Below, piece by piece: positions 17,861 to 27,156 of a stretch of 64,000 nucleotides of DNA. The notes under the pieces are model-generated. The model was not told the origin of the DNA. It worked only from the letters and a program-made list of their open reading frames with translations, and did not search any database. Where the stretch lies: positions 1 to 64,000 of the forward strand of contig NZ_LGED01000223.1 of NCBI RefSeq assembly GCF_001280085.1. The letters are read 5' to 3'. Source of the DNA: Saccharothrix sp. NRRL B-16348 (lineage in GTDB: Bacteria; Actinomycetota; Actinomycetes; Mycobacteriales; Pseudonocardiaceae). The number at the start of each line of letters is the position of its first letter. The first letter of the stretch is position 1. A program made the position numbers and the translations under genes.

Positions 17861-18099
17861 GATCGACAATTCGCCGTTACGACTGTGGTGCTGGTCGGCA
17901 TCGCTGACAGCCGCGTAGATCGGGTGTAGGTCGGAGTGAAAGCTCAGCCTCCACGTCCCGACGGCAGGGATGCTGCTTGCGCTGAGGTCGTGGGCGGGTT
18001 CTGCCGCAGGGCGGCTCCCTGCTGTGGACAGGATGGGAAGCCGATCATCGCTGCGGAGTGAAGCGGGGCAGGCGGCACTCCGCCACAATCGAACGCGAT

Positions 18100-18227
18100 G
18101 GGGGCGTGCCGACCAGACTTCCCGGCGCTCCGCGCGACCAGATGCCGAAATCGGGCAGAAGCGCAAACCGGACGGTCGGCGTAGCGGGATCGGTGTCCGC
18201 ATCGATACGGTGTCGGGCGCTGTCACC
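18100..18227 (-). repeat. Structured repeat element A (core GCCGGGAAGTCTGGTCGGC)
   Basis: About 128 bases on the minus strand that are roughly 90 percent identical to element E (58411-58539). They include GCGCCGGGAAGTCTGGTCGG and an upstream TGCC/GGCA stem. It directly abuts a TrkH-like gene remnant (18255-18347). No intact gene follows it. It belongs to a set of six copies in this window (A-F). Confidence 0.7.
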
Positions 18228-18254
18228 ATGATCGGGACCACGCCCACGGGTCGG

Positions 18255-18347
18255 GGCGAACGGGGTCAGGCTGGTGGCGTAGAGGGCGAACCCGGCGTTT
18301 TTGAAGGCCGACACCGCGTGGAACACTCCTCCGTAGGCTGCGGCGAC
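18255..18347 (-). pseudogene. Fragment of a TrkH/KtrB-type potassium transporter
   Basis: One minus frame reads AAAYGGVFHAVSAFKNAGFA then LYATSLTPFA. This matches the conserved pore region of TrkH/KtrB potassium-uptake subunits (GVFHAVSAFNNAGFAL). Nothing else of the gene is recognisable. The similarity ends about 30 bases before repeat element A. Confidence 0.55.
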
Positions 18348-18590
18348 CTCGCCGCATACTGTCAGCCTCCCGCCGTTCCTGATCGACAGGGGTGCTCCCG
18401 CCTCGACACCCACGACCACCCGCATATCTTATCACTGTCGAACAGGAAACTGCTCCGCCGTCGACGTCGGAAACAGGGCTGGGCAAATCGCTCCGGCTGT
18501 TCTCTTCGAATTGGGGAAGGACGTGTCGGATGTTTGCGGTCGTCATTAGGGCGTCATCACCGGCGCTGGAGTTCGGGTTACTGATTGCGT

Positions 18591-18626
18591 AGGAAGGCCG
18601 ACCCGCCGGTTCCGGCCGGCCTTCCT
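18591..18626 (-). terminator. Stem-loop terminator after the SOD-like gene
   Basis: The perfect 10-base arms AGGAAGGCCG (18591-18600) and CGGCCTTCCT (18617-18626) lie 15 bases beyond the stop of the minus-strand gene ending at 18642. Confidence 0.65.
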
Positions 18627-18641
18627 GTCAGGCTCGACGGG

Positions 18642-19193
18642 TCAGAACAGCACCGTGGCGCAGCCGACCCTGGGACCGGCGGTGCCCGCCTTGCCCGGCT
18701 CGGTGGCGGTGCGCTGGGCGTGGATCACGACCGAGCCCGCCCGGCGGTCGGCGAACCGCCACGGCACGACCGCGCCGACCACCGCGCGGCCGCGGTCGTC
18801 GGTGGTGGCGTAGGCCGGGTCCACCGACGGCTGGTTCGGGTCCACCACGTGCTGGTGGTGGGCGCCGGCGTCGGTGGCCATCGCGCCGCACGGCCGCTGG
18901 TGGGCGTGCGCGCCGTAGGTGCGGTTCGGGACCAGGCCGTACACGCTGAGCAAGGTCTTCGTCGAGCGCCGCACCGGGGTGGCCACGACCATCACCGCCG
19001 CGCCGGATGCGATCAACGCGGTGTCGTAGGTGTAGGCCTTGGTCGCGGTGTCGGGGGTGGCGAAGCGGGCCACCGTCACCGCGACACCGGAGTTCTGTGC
19101 GACATCAGAACTTTGCGCGACATCGGCGGACGCCGTGGGCGTCACGATCGCCGCCAGCAATCCGCCGACGAACAGAGGAATCAGACGTTTCAC
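18642..19193 (-). CDS. Secreted Cu/Zn superoxide dismutase-family protein
   Basis: A 183-residue exported protein with a clear signal peptide (MKRLIPLFVGGLLAAIVTPT, cleavage after ASA). The mature part has the SOD_Cu beta-barrel features: NRTYGAHAHQRPCG, GAHHQHVVDPN, RAGSVVIHA and a late Cys in GPRVGCATVLF. The two Cys can form the conserved disulfide. Some metal-binding His positions differ from canonical SodC, so it may be a divergent, possibly inactive member. It is expressed alone and followed by a terminator. Confidence 0.7.
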   Translation of the reverse strand: MKRLIPLFVGGLLAAIVTPTASADVAQSSDVAQNSGVAVTVARFATPDTATKAYTYDTALIASGAAVMVVATPVRRSTKTLLSVYGLVPNRTYGAHAHQRPCGAMATDAGAHHQHVVDPNQPSVDPAYATTDDRGRAVVGAVVPWRFADRRAGSVVIHAQRTATEPGKAGTAGPRVGCATVLF

Positions 19194-19439
19194 ACTCGTC
19201 CTTTCGGTAGGGGCGGCGTATGTCCGAAGCTAGCATCGGTGGTCTCTTCATGCCTCACTGTGAGTTCACCGTAAGCAGACCGTAATTCGTGTACAGGAAA
19301 CTCTTCAACTTAACTGGAGATATTGAGCCCGCATGTAGAACTGCTGCAACTTCGCGTCTATTGACCAAGTCGCCAACGGTGCAGCCGTCGTGGCTATGGC
19401 CGTATTGCTGCTGACGAGGGCTCCGGTCACTTGACACCA

Positions 19440-19680
19440 TGTCAGGAGGTGACGGCCCGCCATCGGGCGACTTGCCGACGGCAAACGGTGCTGCGGGCTT
19501 GCCGTTCTTGGCGTTGGTCACCGACACGGTGTCCGACCCCGTGTTGGTGATGTAGGCGAAGCTGTCGTCGGGCGCCGCCGCGGAGCCCTCGGGCATGCGC
19601 TGGACCTTGACGACATCGAGGGGTTTGGCAGTGGGGCCCAGGACGCTGACGGTGTCCGAACCGGTGACCGCCCGTTCACC
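19440..19680 (-). pseudogene. YVTN/beta-propeller protein fragment
   Basis: The minus frame contains two propeller-blade signatures, DTVSVLGPTAKPLDVVKVQR and SFAYITNTGSDTVSVTNAKN. It then runs into sequence without propeller features and a stop near 19255. The N-terminal and further blades are absent, so this is a remnant of a YncE-like surface protein. Confidence 0.5.
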
Positions 19681-19697
19681 GGGCCGACGGCGAGGCT

Positions 19698-20885
19698 TCA
19701 CATCCCCCCTGGGGTTCGGATGTCTTTCAGGTGTGGCCGGTCCAGGCCCGGTTCCGGTTCCGGTGGAACGGGTTCCGGCGGAACGGGTTCCGGCGGTTCC
19801 CGTGGTGGGGCTGTGACCGGCAGTTCTCTCAGCTCCCCGCGCGGCTCCTCGGTCATCACGTCGGCGAGGGTCAGCACGTTGAGCGCGCTGTCGGCGGGCG
19901 GTTCGGTGGCGTTGGTGAGGGCGTCTTCGAGCGCGTGGGACAGTTGCGGCTCCGTCAGGTCCTTGGTGGCGAAGTCGCGCAGGCACTGGCATCGCGCGAG
20001 CTGGTTCTCCGCCGCGCAGGACATGACGCCCACGACGCGGATCGCCTGGGCGAGGGATCGGAGCGGGATCGGTTCGACCAGGGTGCGCGTCGCGACCTCG
20101 GCGATGGTCTCGGCCACCAGCTCCGGAACCCCGACGATCCCGGTGGCGATCCACCTGATGCCGGTCTTGACCGAGTTCGGTATCGGCGCGAGGCCGTTGG
20201 CGATCGCGCTCAGCGTCGTGCACCGGTCGGCGGGCCACAGTGCGTTGCGCGCGTACTCACCGGCCTCCCGCACTACCCCCTTGGCGACAGAGGACTCCAG
20301 CCCGCCCTCGATGAGGTCGGCCACGAACTTCGACGTGATCCTCATCCGAGCGGTGTGGTCCTCCGGCAGCTCCAGATCAGCCGAAAAGGGGATCGGCGCA
20401 TCCACCGGGGAGGCAGGCTCGACCACGACCCCGGCCGGGCCCGTCCGGATTCGTTCGAACGGGTGGTCCCGGCACTCGTCGCAGCCGCTCCCGTGCGGCC
20501 GGAGCACGCTGCGCGTGTCGTCGGGGCGAGTGTTCACCTGCCAGATGGACGAACAACCCAGACAGGTGAACAGGTCCACCTCTGTCAGCTCGTCCCGCTC
20601 CACCTCGGTGGCCTGGTAGTCCTCGCGCAGTAGCACCTCCTTGCGCAACGGCGCCGCGAACGCCCGCCGTTCCTCGACTTGCCGTCGCAAGTCGGAGACT
20701 TGCCGCTGCAAGACCGCGATGCGCTCGTCACGCCGTAGGAGTTCCCGGCGCTGATGTTCCCGGAGCTCCTCGATCACTTTCCGCGCGGCCCGCGACTCCT
20801 CCTGCACCCCGTGGTCGACCGCGGCCCTCACCAGGCGGCGGAACGGCGCCACGTCCAGCAGGAAGGCCCACAGCGGATCCCACAT
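19698..20885 (-). CDS. Hypothetical protein: coiled coil, two CxxC motifs, Pro-rich tail
   Basis: A 395-residue protein of unrecognised family. Residues about 25-90 form a charged coiled coil (RKVIEELREHQRRELLRRDE). Next comes a probable zinc site made of CLGC (near 105) and CDEC (near 135). A long, mostly helical and neutral domain (160-350) follows, and the tail is Pro/Glu-rich (PEPVPPEPVPPEPEP). There is no signal peptide or clear membrane span, so it is probably cytoplasmic. Codon use and GC-rich third positions are like real genes here. No operon partner. Confidence 0.65.
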   Translation of the reverse strand: MWDPLWAFLLDVAPFRRLVRAAVDHGVQEESRAARKVIEELREHQRRELLRRDERIAVLQRQVSDLRRQVEERRAFAAPLRKEVLLREDYQATEVERDELTEVDLFTCLGCSSIWQVNTRPDDTRSVLRPHGSGCDECRDHPFERIRTGPAGVVVEPASPVDAPIPFSADLELPEDHTARMRITSKFVADLIEGGLESSVAKGVVREAGEYARNALWPADRCTTLSAIANGLAPIPNSVKTGIRWIATGIVGVPELVAETIAEVATRTLVEPIPLRSLAQAIRVVGVMSCAAENQLARCQCLRDFATKDLTEPQLSHALEDALTNATEPPADSALNVLTLADVMTEEPRGELRELPVTAPPREPPEPVPPEPVPPEPEPGLDRPHLKDIRTPGGM

Positions 20886-21074
20886 CGGCCCACCGTACCG
20901 CCGGCGTGATCGCCTCTGTGACGTCCGATTGCGGTGAGCAGGCCGGTGAGTGGTGGGGCATCCGGTCCAATGGGGAGGAGTCGGTCAGCAGCCTGTGGGC
21001 GTGCCGAAAGTCGCGCTGGCACGTCAACGCCTTCGGCATGGTGACCGCGGTCGCCCGTGGCACGGTGACGGCGG

Positions 21075-21250
21075 CGCACTTCGAGCACCGGTACCAGGAA
21101 ACGGTCGAGTTCGGCGGAGACGTAGTCCTTGTCGGCGATGATCAGCAGGCCGTGTCGTTCGGTGAGCAGGTGGGGTTCGTGGTCGCAGATCGCCATGAGC
21201 ACCTGTCGTTCCTAGCCGTACTTGGCCCAACCGTCGGCCACGTATCACGC
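21075..21250 (-). pseudogene. IS982-family transposase fragment
   Basis: The minus frame reads VLMAICDHEPHLLTERHGLL then IIADKDYVSAELDRFL. This matches the middle of IS982 transposases (DKGYVSxELDxFL). A preceding GWAKYG is separated by an in-frame stop. The flanks are not recognisable, so only a short remnant is left between 20886 and 21572. Confidence 0.55.
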
Positions 21251-21572
21251 GACGACGGAGCGTGTGTCTCTGATCACACAGCGAAGTTCCGATAATGAGA
21301 ACTTCGCATTCCGGCAGATGTGGAATGCCGCTGGTTCCTTCCCCGTCCACCGACTCTTTCGCGCAGGCCGGCGGTGTGGACGTGGGTGAGGTGACCCGGC
21401 CGGGTGGCGCAGGCGTCAGGCGTCGAGGACATGTCGGCGGACTTCGGGCGAAGCTCCCTTGGTCTTGCCTTTGAACGATCTTTACGAGACGTTCCCTTCG
21501 GGGTCGCCGGAAGGTCGACCGGCAGTTCGGCTCACAGTCCGAGCAGGTCAGCGCCGTGGCACAGGGGGGCCG

Positions 21573-23048
21573 ATGGTTCAGCGCATCACCAAGGAAATCC
21601 TCTCCGGGCTGACCGTGGCCATCGTCGCGTTACCGCTGGCGATCGCGTTCGGCGTCACCGCGACCGGAACCTCCGAAGGCGCGCTCGTGGGCTTGTACGG
21701 CGCGATCTTCGCCGGCTTCTTCGCCGCGGTGTTCGGTGGCACGCCGGCTCAGGTGACCGGACCCACCGGCCCCATCACCGTGGTCGCCACCGGAGTCATC
21801 GCCACCCACGGAGTGGAGTCAGCGTTCATCGCCTTCGTCATGGCGGGCGCGTTCCAGATCCTGTTCGGCCTGGGCAGGCTCGGATCGCTCATCCGCTACA
21901 TACCCCACCCCGTCGTATCGGGGTTCATGGGCGGGATCGCACTGATCATCATCCTGGGCGAGCTCGACCAGGTGCAGCGGAGCTTCCTGGTGGTCGCGAC
22001 GACGATCGTGCTGATGCTCGTGTCCGCCCGGCTGATCAAGTCGATCCCGGCGAGCCTGATCGCGCTCGTGATCATCACCTCGATCCTGCCACTGGTCGGT
22101 CCACTGCTGCACGACGTGCGCATCGGCCCGGTCACGCTCAACGCCACCGTGGACTACATCGGCCGGATCCCGGAGTCCATTCCCTCGATCGCCATTCCGG
22201 AGTTCAGCGGTTCGCTGATCCTCACGCTCGTGCTGCCCGCGCTCAGCATTGCGCTGCTCGGCTCGATCGACTCGCTGCTGACCTCGGTGGTCATGGACAA
22301 CATCACAGGCAGGCGGCACCGCAGCAACAAGGAACTGGTCGGCCAAGGACTCGGCAACATCGCCAGTGGGCTGTTCGGCGGCATGGCCAGCGCCGGCGCG
22401 ACCGTCAGGTCCGTGGTCAACGTCCGCAGCGGCGGTACCACCGGGCTGTCGGCCGCCACGCACAGCGTCATCCTCCTCGCCTTGGTGGCCGGTCTCGGGG
22501 CCGTCGTGCAGTACATCCCGCTCCCCGTGCTGTCGGGCATCCTGATGCTGACCGCGTTCGGCATGTTCGACTGGGCAAGCCTGCGCAAGGCTCATGTCTC
22601 GCCGAGGGGCGATGTCGTCGTGATGTTCGCGACGATGATCATCACTGTGCTGGTCGACCTGACCGTCGCGGTCGCGGTCGGCGTCGTCCTGGCCCTCATC
22701 GTCCACGTCGTGCAGTCACGCCGGCGCAAAGCCTCGGTCGTCGCCGAAGACGCCGACACCTATCGCATCGAGGGCCCTCTGTCGTTCCTGTCCGTCGATC
22801 ATGTCTTCTCCACACTGCGCAACGGCCGGCCGAGCCTGTCGCTCAACCTGGGGAAGGTCGACTACATGGACATGTCCGGGGCGATGGCGCTGCTGACCTT
22901 CATGGACCACTCGCACAAGTCCGGCGTCGAGGTGGGCATCACGGACCTGCCACCGCACATCGAGAGCAAGCTGATCGCACTCGCGAACGAGGACCAACGG
23001 GTCAAGCTCGACGCCGCGGTCGAGAACCGGCCGCAGGGGGCCTCTTGA
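21573..23048 (+). CDS. SulP-family anion transporter with STAS domain
   Basis: A 491-residue SLC26/SulP transporter with about 10-12 membrane segments starting ILSGLTVAIVALPLAIAFGV. It has the conserved GLYGAIFAGFFAAVFGGTPA and TGPTGPITVV, and a C-terminal cytoplasmic STAS domain (about 390-480, SLNLGKVDYMDMSGAMALL). The ATG at 21573 follows a GGGGGG run and begins right at family similarity. Members move sulfate, bicarbonate or other anions, and the substrate cannot be read from the sequence. Confidence 0.88.
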   Translation: MVQRITKEILSGLTVAIVALPLAIAFGVTATGTSEGALVGLYGAIFAGFFAAVFGGTPAQVTGPTGPITVVATGVIATHGVESAFIAFVMAGAFQILFGLGRLGSLIRYIPHPVVSGFMGGIALIIILGELDQVQRSFLVVATTIVLMLVSARLIKSIPASLIALVIITSILPLVGPLLHDVRIGPVTLNATVDYIGRIPESIPSIAIPEFSGSLILTLVLPALSIALLGSIDSLLTSVVMDNITGRRHRSNKELVGQGLGNIASGLFGGMASAGATVRSVVNVRSGGTTGLSAATHSVILLALVAGLGAVVQYIPLPVLSGILMLTAFGMFDWASLRKAHVSPRGDVVVMFATMIITVLVDLTVAVAVGVVLALIVHVVQSRRRKASVVAEDADTYRIEGPLSFLSVDHVFSTLRNGRPSLSLNLGKVDYMDMSGAMALLTFMDHSHKSGVEVGITDLPPHIESKLIALANEDQRVKLDAAVENRPQGAS

Positions 23049-24445
23049 CAACGCTTCGTCGACCAACGTCTGCGGGCCTCGGTGCCCTCGCCGTTGACCG
23101 ACGCCGTTGACCCACGCCGTCAAAACGGTCACGAGCGGCCGCCGCGATCACCCTCAGCTGTTGTGCGCGATCGGCCAGAGCGACTGCGTGATGGCGGTGT
23201 TGCGCCACTTACAGGCGCGCAGGGCACGGTGTGACGACCGGGTTCGCGCTTGGACGGCCTCGCGGTCGCAGGCGAGCACCGCGTCCAGACCAGAGCACAG
23301 GGCGGCGCGCAGAGCCGTCAGCGGGCTTTCACGGCCATCCGGTCGGTCCGGCTCCGCAGTTGCTGGAGGGTTCGGAGATCCTGCTGCGTCGGCAGGTCCG
23401 CCACCGCGGTGTCGCGCTGACCGGGATGGATGGCGGCGCGTAGGCCCGTGATCTGGACGAGCGCACGTCCTCGTGCAGGAGATGCAGCTGTTCGCCGCCA
23501 TGTCGAAGGCCGGCTACCTGGCGTCCGCCCGTCGACGGCTCGGCGCACCGCCGTCGTCTCGACCAACCGCTTCCGCCGTTGTCGTGAGGCGTGGCAGTGC
23601 TCGACCGGTGTGTGCCGGCGAAGCATGTGCGGAGGTCAGTGGGTGTTGCGGACTGGTCGGGCTGGTCACGCCGAACGCGGTGGCGGCGCTGCGCGGGCCG
23701 GTGGCGCGGCAGGCGGTGTGGTGATCGATCAGGAACACGTGTTCGGTGCGCGGAGTCCCCGTCCCGAAGCTCAGCTCGCTGGGGGTACCTGGAACGTGCG
23801 GCGTTCGGTGCGACCGTGCCCGCGCTCGGCGATGTCCATGTCTGGGATGTCGTGCCAGGGCAGGGCGTCCAGCTGCAGGGAGACCTTCACCCCCGAGCCG
23901 CCGGTGCGGGCGAATGCGCCGGCCACGGCCTTGCTCGTCTCGATGCCCGGCGGCCTGGCCTTGTACGGCCACCGCGACTCTACGACGGGCGAGTGGGGCG
24001 TTGATCGCAGAATGGCCCGACCTCGCCACGGGCCACGCCGACAGTTCGATGGTGGGCAGCCGTTCGTTCTCGGGACCGGCGCGGGTCGCCGTTGACCAAG
24101 GCGCTGTCGCGGTGCGAGCGGACGCTGCGGGAGTAGCTGTGCCGCAGCGACTCGGGCGCGTCGTCCGTCGCGATGGTCGTAGACTGTGGCAGCGCGTTCA
24201 GGTCGATGGGTGTCGTGTCGGTTGCGGATCGCGTTCTCGGCGCACTTGAGCGCGAGTAGGTGGGTGACGTGCGGTTGCGCCCAGTGGCAGCAGTGCATCG
24301 AAGTCCCGCGCATGACCGTACTCGTGCGGATCGCACGGCAGGGTGTTCACGTCGTTCTTGATCCACCGCAAGCAGTCTCGACCGAGGGTCGTGGGTTGAC
24401 GGCCGTGAGAGCCTTTGTGTCAAGGGGTTGATACAAAGGGGGCGC
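23049..24445. other. Gene-poor stretch with transposase debris
   Basis: About 1.4 kb without a convincing gene. Frames on both strands are short and lack family similarity except for an ISAs1-type fragment at 23590-23960. The last bases before 24446 hold the promoter and ribosome site (AAAGGGGG) of the following membrane-protein gene. Confidence 0.5.
23590..23960 (-). pseudogene. ISAs1-family transposase fragments
   Basis: Minus-strand pieces in two frames: VSLQLDALPWHDIPDMDIAE followed by RGHGRTERRTFQV (near 23890-23780), and TAFGVTSPTSPQ (near 23660). They correspond to the central and following segments of ISAs1 transposases (LPWxxVPxxxxxERGHGRxExR). Frameshifts and missing ends make it inactive. 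Confidence 0.5.
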
Positions 24446-25336
24446 GTGTTGGAGACAGCGCTGGTGAACGGGCTTATCGGCCTCGCCGTGTTGCTGGTGC
24501 TGTGGCCGACCCGGGCGGGAGGGCGGCGGTTCCTCCGGCGTTGGGGCGTTCCCGAGCCCGTTGACCAGCAGGAGCTTCAGGCGGTCCGGTACCTGCGGGA
24601 CCGGCGGTTGCTCTACCCGCTGCTGTTCCTGATCATCCCGGCCGGGCAGCGCATGCTGGGACTGCCCTACCCCGACTCGAACGCGGTCCGCAACCTCGCT
24701 CCGGTGATCGTCGCCCTGTTGCTCGCGGAAGTGGTCGCGGCGTTGCGGCCGGTGCGTGGTGTTCGGGTCGCGACGCTGACCCGCCGCCGGTGGCGTGATC
24801 TGGTGCCGAGGTCGGCGATGGTCACCTTTCTCGCCTTGGGCGGATTGGCCGTGCTGTTCGCCGTCATCGGACTGCTCGCCCGGCCGTGGGCCGAGCGGTC
24901 CGTCGCCATGGTGCAAGCTGACGACGTCCTGTCTTCGGTGTCCGACCGGCACCGCGCCGAGATGGCCCTGCCGGTGGGGTGGATCGTGCTGATCGGAGTG
25001 GTGGTGGGCCTGGTCGCGGTCCTGGGTGTGGTGCGGCTGGCGGTGCGGCGCGGTTCGGTCGCCGATCCCTTGGTGGACGCCGCGCTGCGCAGGCGGAGCG
25101 CGAGGGTGGCGGTCGGTATCGGCATCGCGTGGATGGGTTCGATGGTCGTGCCCGTGAACAACTACCTCGGCGTGCTGCGCGGCACGGCGGGGTTGAGACC
25201 GGACTCGTCGCCGATGCCCGGCTGGCTGGAGTACACGTCGTTCGCCAACTTCGTGGGGCCGTTGGTGTTCATGGTCGCGGCGCTGGGCTGGGGCTTCGTG
25301 GCGAACCCGTCCTCCCGGCGGCGGAGCGCCGAGTGA
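24446..25336 (+). CDS. Multi-pass membrane protein coupled to a GntR regulator
   Basis: A 296-residue protein. The GTG start follows AAAGGGGGCGC. Hydrophobic segments are visible at about 5-22, 52-70, 80-100, 118-140, 175-200, 225-245 and 265-285, so it is an integral membrane protein with about seven spans. The family was not recognised. Its stop overlaps the start of the GntR gene (GTGA). YtrA-type GntR repressors are often coupled to the membrane proteins they control, so it is likely in their regulon. A role in envelope stress or transport is only a guess. Confidence 0.72.
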   Translation: MLETALVNGLIGLAVLLVLWPTRAGGRRFLRRWGVPEPVDQQELQAVRYLRDRRLLYPLLFLIIPAGQRMLGLPYPDSNAVRNLAPVIVALLLAEVVAALRPVRGVRVATLTRRRWRDLVPRSAMVTFLALGGLAVLFAVIGLLARPWAERSVAMVQADDVLSSVSDRHRAEMALPVGWIVLIGVVVGLVAVLGVVRLAVRRGSVADPLVDAALRRRSARVAVGIGIAWMGSMVVPVNNYLGVLRGTAGLRPDSSPMPGWLEYTSFANFVGPLVFMVAALGWGFVANPSSRRRSAE

Positions 25337-25716
25337 CCGGGACGACCCGAATCATGGTCGATCCCGACAGCGGCGTGGCTCCCTGGCGGCAGGTGCGTGA
25401 CCAGCTCCTGCACTTGATGCGGGTCGGCGAACTGCCGGTGGGCGCGCTCTTGCCGTCGATTCGACAGCTGGCACGTGATCTCGGCCTGTCGGTCGGGACG
25501 GTCGCGCGGGTGTACCGCGAGTTGGAGACGGCCGGACTGCTGCACACCGCCAGGCGTGCGGGCACCGTCGTCGCCGCCGTCCCCCAGCCCGAGACCGATG
25601 TCGCCACGGCTCTCGACGACGCGGCGACCCACTACGTGCTGGCCGCGAAGGCGCTCGGGGTGAACTCACACCACGCGGTGCAGGCCGTGCTGCATGCCTA
25701 CCGAAACGGCGGCTAG
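25333..25716 (+). CDS. GntR-family (YtrA-like) transcriptional regulator
   Basis: A 127-residue regulator with an N-terminal GntR winged helix: PWRQVRDQLLHLMRVGELPV, then LPSIRQLARDLGLSVGTVAR, then VYRELETAGLLHTARRAGT. Only a short helical tail follows, typical of the YtrA subfamily. Its GTG overlaps the stop of the membrane-protein gene. Its own stop TAG (25714-25716) lies inside the CTAG target duplication of the adjacent insertion sequence, so the element landed exactly at the stop codon and left the gene intact. Confidence 0.85.
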   Translation: MTGTTRIMVDPDSGVAPWRQVRDQLLHLMRVGELPVGALLPSIRQLARDLGLSVGTVARVYRELETAGLLHTARRAGTVVAAVPQPETDVATALDDAATHYVLAAKALGVNSHHAVQAVLHAYRNGG

Positions 25717-27083
25717 TAGTACTTCGTTAGGTCCTTCGGTGTAAGGGGATTCTGCGATGGCAGGTTGGGCATGCACCGGCCCAGCAGGCGAGCAGTCCTT
25801 GGAGGGCGCGGAGTACGGCGTAGAGGGTCAGGCCGGTGCAGGGGCTTTGGGTCGAGCCTGAGCATGGTGCAGAAGGCCTGGGCGACGGAGACGAGGGTGA
25901 CGTGACGGTTCCAGCCCGTGTAGGTGCGGCCCTCGAAGTGGTCCAAACCCAGGCCGTGCTTGAGTTCTCGGTAGTCGTGCTCGATCCGCCAACGGATCTT
26001 GGCCAGTCGCACGAGTGTCTTGACCGGGGTGTCGAACGGCAGGGTGGACAGCCAATAAGCGGTGGGCTCGGGCTCGCCGGGCGGCCATTCGGCCAGTAGT
26101 CGGCACTCCGGGACGCTTCCGTCACCGCCGCGGGGGATACCCCGGTTGGCAGGGCGTACCCGCACCACCAGGAACCGGGAACGCATCTTCGCAGTGGGGT
26201 TTCCCAGGGTTTTCCTGGTTCCGTGCCGCCAGGTGACCGAGCGCAGCGCCGGGCGTCCGGCGGCCAGGGCGATGGCCTTGAGGTTGACGGGATCCTCCGG
26301 ATACCGGGGCAGCGGTGGCCTGCCGCGCCCGGTGTGGGCCACCGGTTCGGGTGCGGCGTCGGCGGGGTAGGCGCTGGTGGTGGGCTTGACCGCGACGATG
26401 TAGGGCAGCCCACGTTCGGTCAGGCCGAGACGGAACGCGGTGACATCCCCGTAACCGGCGTCGGAGACCACCGGCCGGTCCGGCAGCCCCCACTCGCGGG
26501 TCTCGTCGAGCATGTCCAGTGCCAGCCGCCACTTCTCCCGGTGCCCCACATCGTCGCCGATTCCGCAGCGCCGCCGGCGACGGTCGACATCCGCGGCACG
26601 CGCCGGGGCGGTGATGCCGGCCGGATCCCACGACTCGGGCAGGAACAGCCGCCAGTCCACCGCCGCCGACGCGTAGTCGGTGACCAGGTGCACGCTGACC
26701 CCGACCTGGCAGTTGCCGGTCTTGCCCAGTGCTCCGCAGTACATGCGGGCCACCCCGGGGGACTCCGGGCCGTCCTTGGGGAAGCCCACGTCGTCGATCA
26801 CATGGGCGTCCGGGGCGATCGCGTCCTGCGCCCACACGGCCAACCGGCGCCGGACCTCGTTGTGATCCCAGGTCGAGGAGGACACGAACTGCTGCAACCG
26901 CTGATGGTCCACACCCAGCCGCGCGGCCATGGGCTGCATGGATTTGCGTTGCCCGTCCAGCATCAAACCCCGCAGGTACAGCTCGCCCTTCGCGCGCTGA
27001 TCGGACCGTGGCAACCCCGCGAACATGCCCGCCGCAAAGGCCTCCAGGCGTGGTCGAACCTTGTTGATCTCCTCCGGTGTCAC
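25713..27083 (-). CDS. IS701-family transposase (copy 2)
   Basis: A 456-residue transposase related to copy 1 but clearly diverged. DDE-type landmarks are HVIDDVGFPKDG, VVSDAGYGDVTAFRLGL and HDYRELKHGLGLDHFEGRTY. After Asp-Pro-Lys the zero frame runs into unrelated sequence, through the inverted repeat, and stops only at a TAG supplied by the flanking CTAG (25713-25715). The family C-terminus (LTLYAVLRALQGLLACWAG) is in the +1 frame. A slippery heptamer CCCAAAG (plus-strand 25845-25851) sits at the DPK codons, but a -1 shift here meets a stop after six codons. This copy may therefore carry a one-base loss and be impaired. Confidence 0.88.
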   Translation of the reverse strand: MTPEEINKVRPRLEAFAAGMFAGLPRSDQRAKGELYLRGLMLDGQRKSMQPMAARLGVDHQRLQQFVSSSTWDHNEVRRRLAVWAQDAIAPDAHVIDDVGFPKDGPESPGVARMYCGALGKTGNCQVGVSVHLVTDYASAAVDWRLFLPESWDPAGITAPARAADVDRRRRRCGIGDDVGHREKWRLALDMLDETREWGLPDRPVVSDAGYGDVTAFRLGLTERGLPYIVAVKPTTSAYPADAAPEPVAHTGRGRPPLPRYPEDPVNLKAIALAAGRPALRSVTWRHGTRKTLGNPTAKMRSRFLVVRVRPANRGIPRGGDGSVPECRLLAEWPPGEPEPTAYWLSTLPFDTPVKTLVRLAKIRWRIEHDYRELKHGLGLDHFEGRTYTGWNRHVTLVSVAQAFCTMLRLDPKPLHRPDPLRRTPRPPRTARLLGRCMPNLPSQNPLTPKDLTKYY

Positions 27084-27147
27084 ACCGTGATCAACGGTCC
27101 GAACAGCCTGCGACTAAAGAAGATTCACCCGACCTAACGAAGTACTA
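25717..27147 (-). mobile_element. IS701-family insertion sequence, copy 2 (1431 bp, complete ends)
   Basis: Perfect 17-base inverted repeats TAGTACTTCGTTAGGTC lie at 25717-25733 and (inverted) 27131-27147. They are flanked by CTAG at 25713-25716 and 27148-27151. The ends and transposase differ from copy 1, so this is a related but distinct element rather than a recent local duplicate. Confidence 0.92.
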
Positions 27148-27156
27148 CTAGCACCC

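Noticed and set aside
18100..18227. Repeat element as a coding segment of the TrkH-like remnant
   Set aside because: The same DNA occurs in front of an unrelated antiporter gene, so it is a separate element and not TrkH sequence.
21404..23110. 568-codon frame parallel to the SulP gene
   Set aside because: Same strand but wrong frame. It is Arg/His-rich with no hydrophobic pattern, while the other frame encodes a clear SulP transporter.
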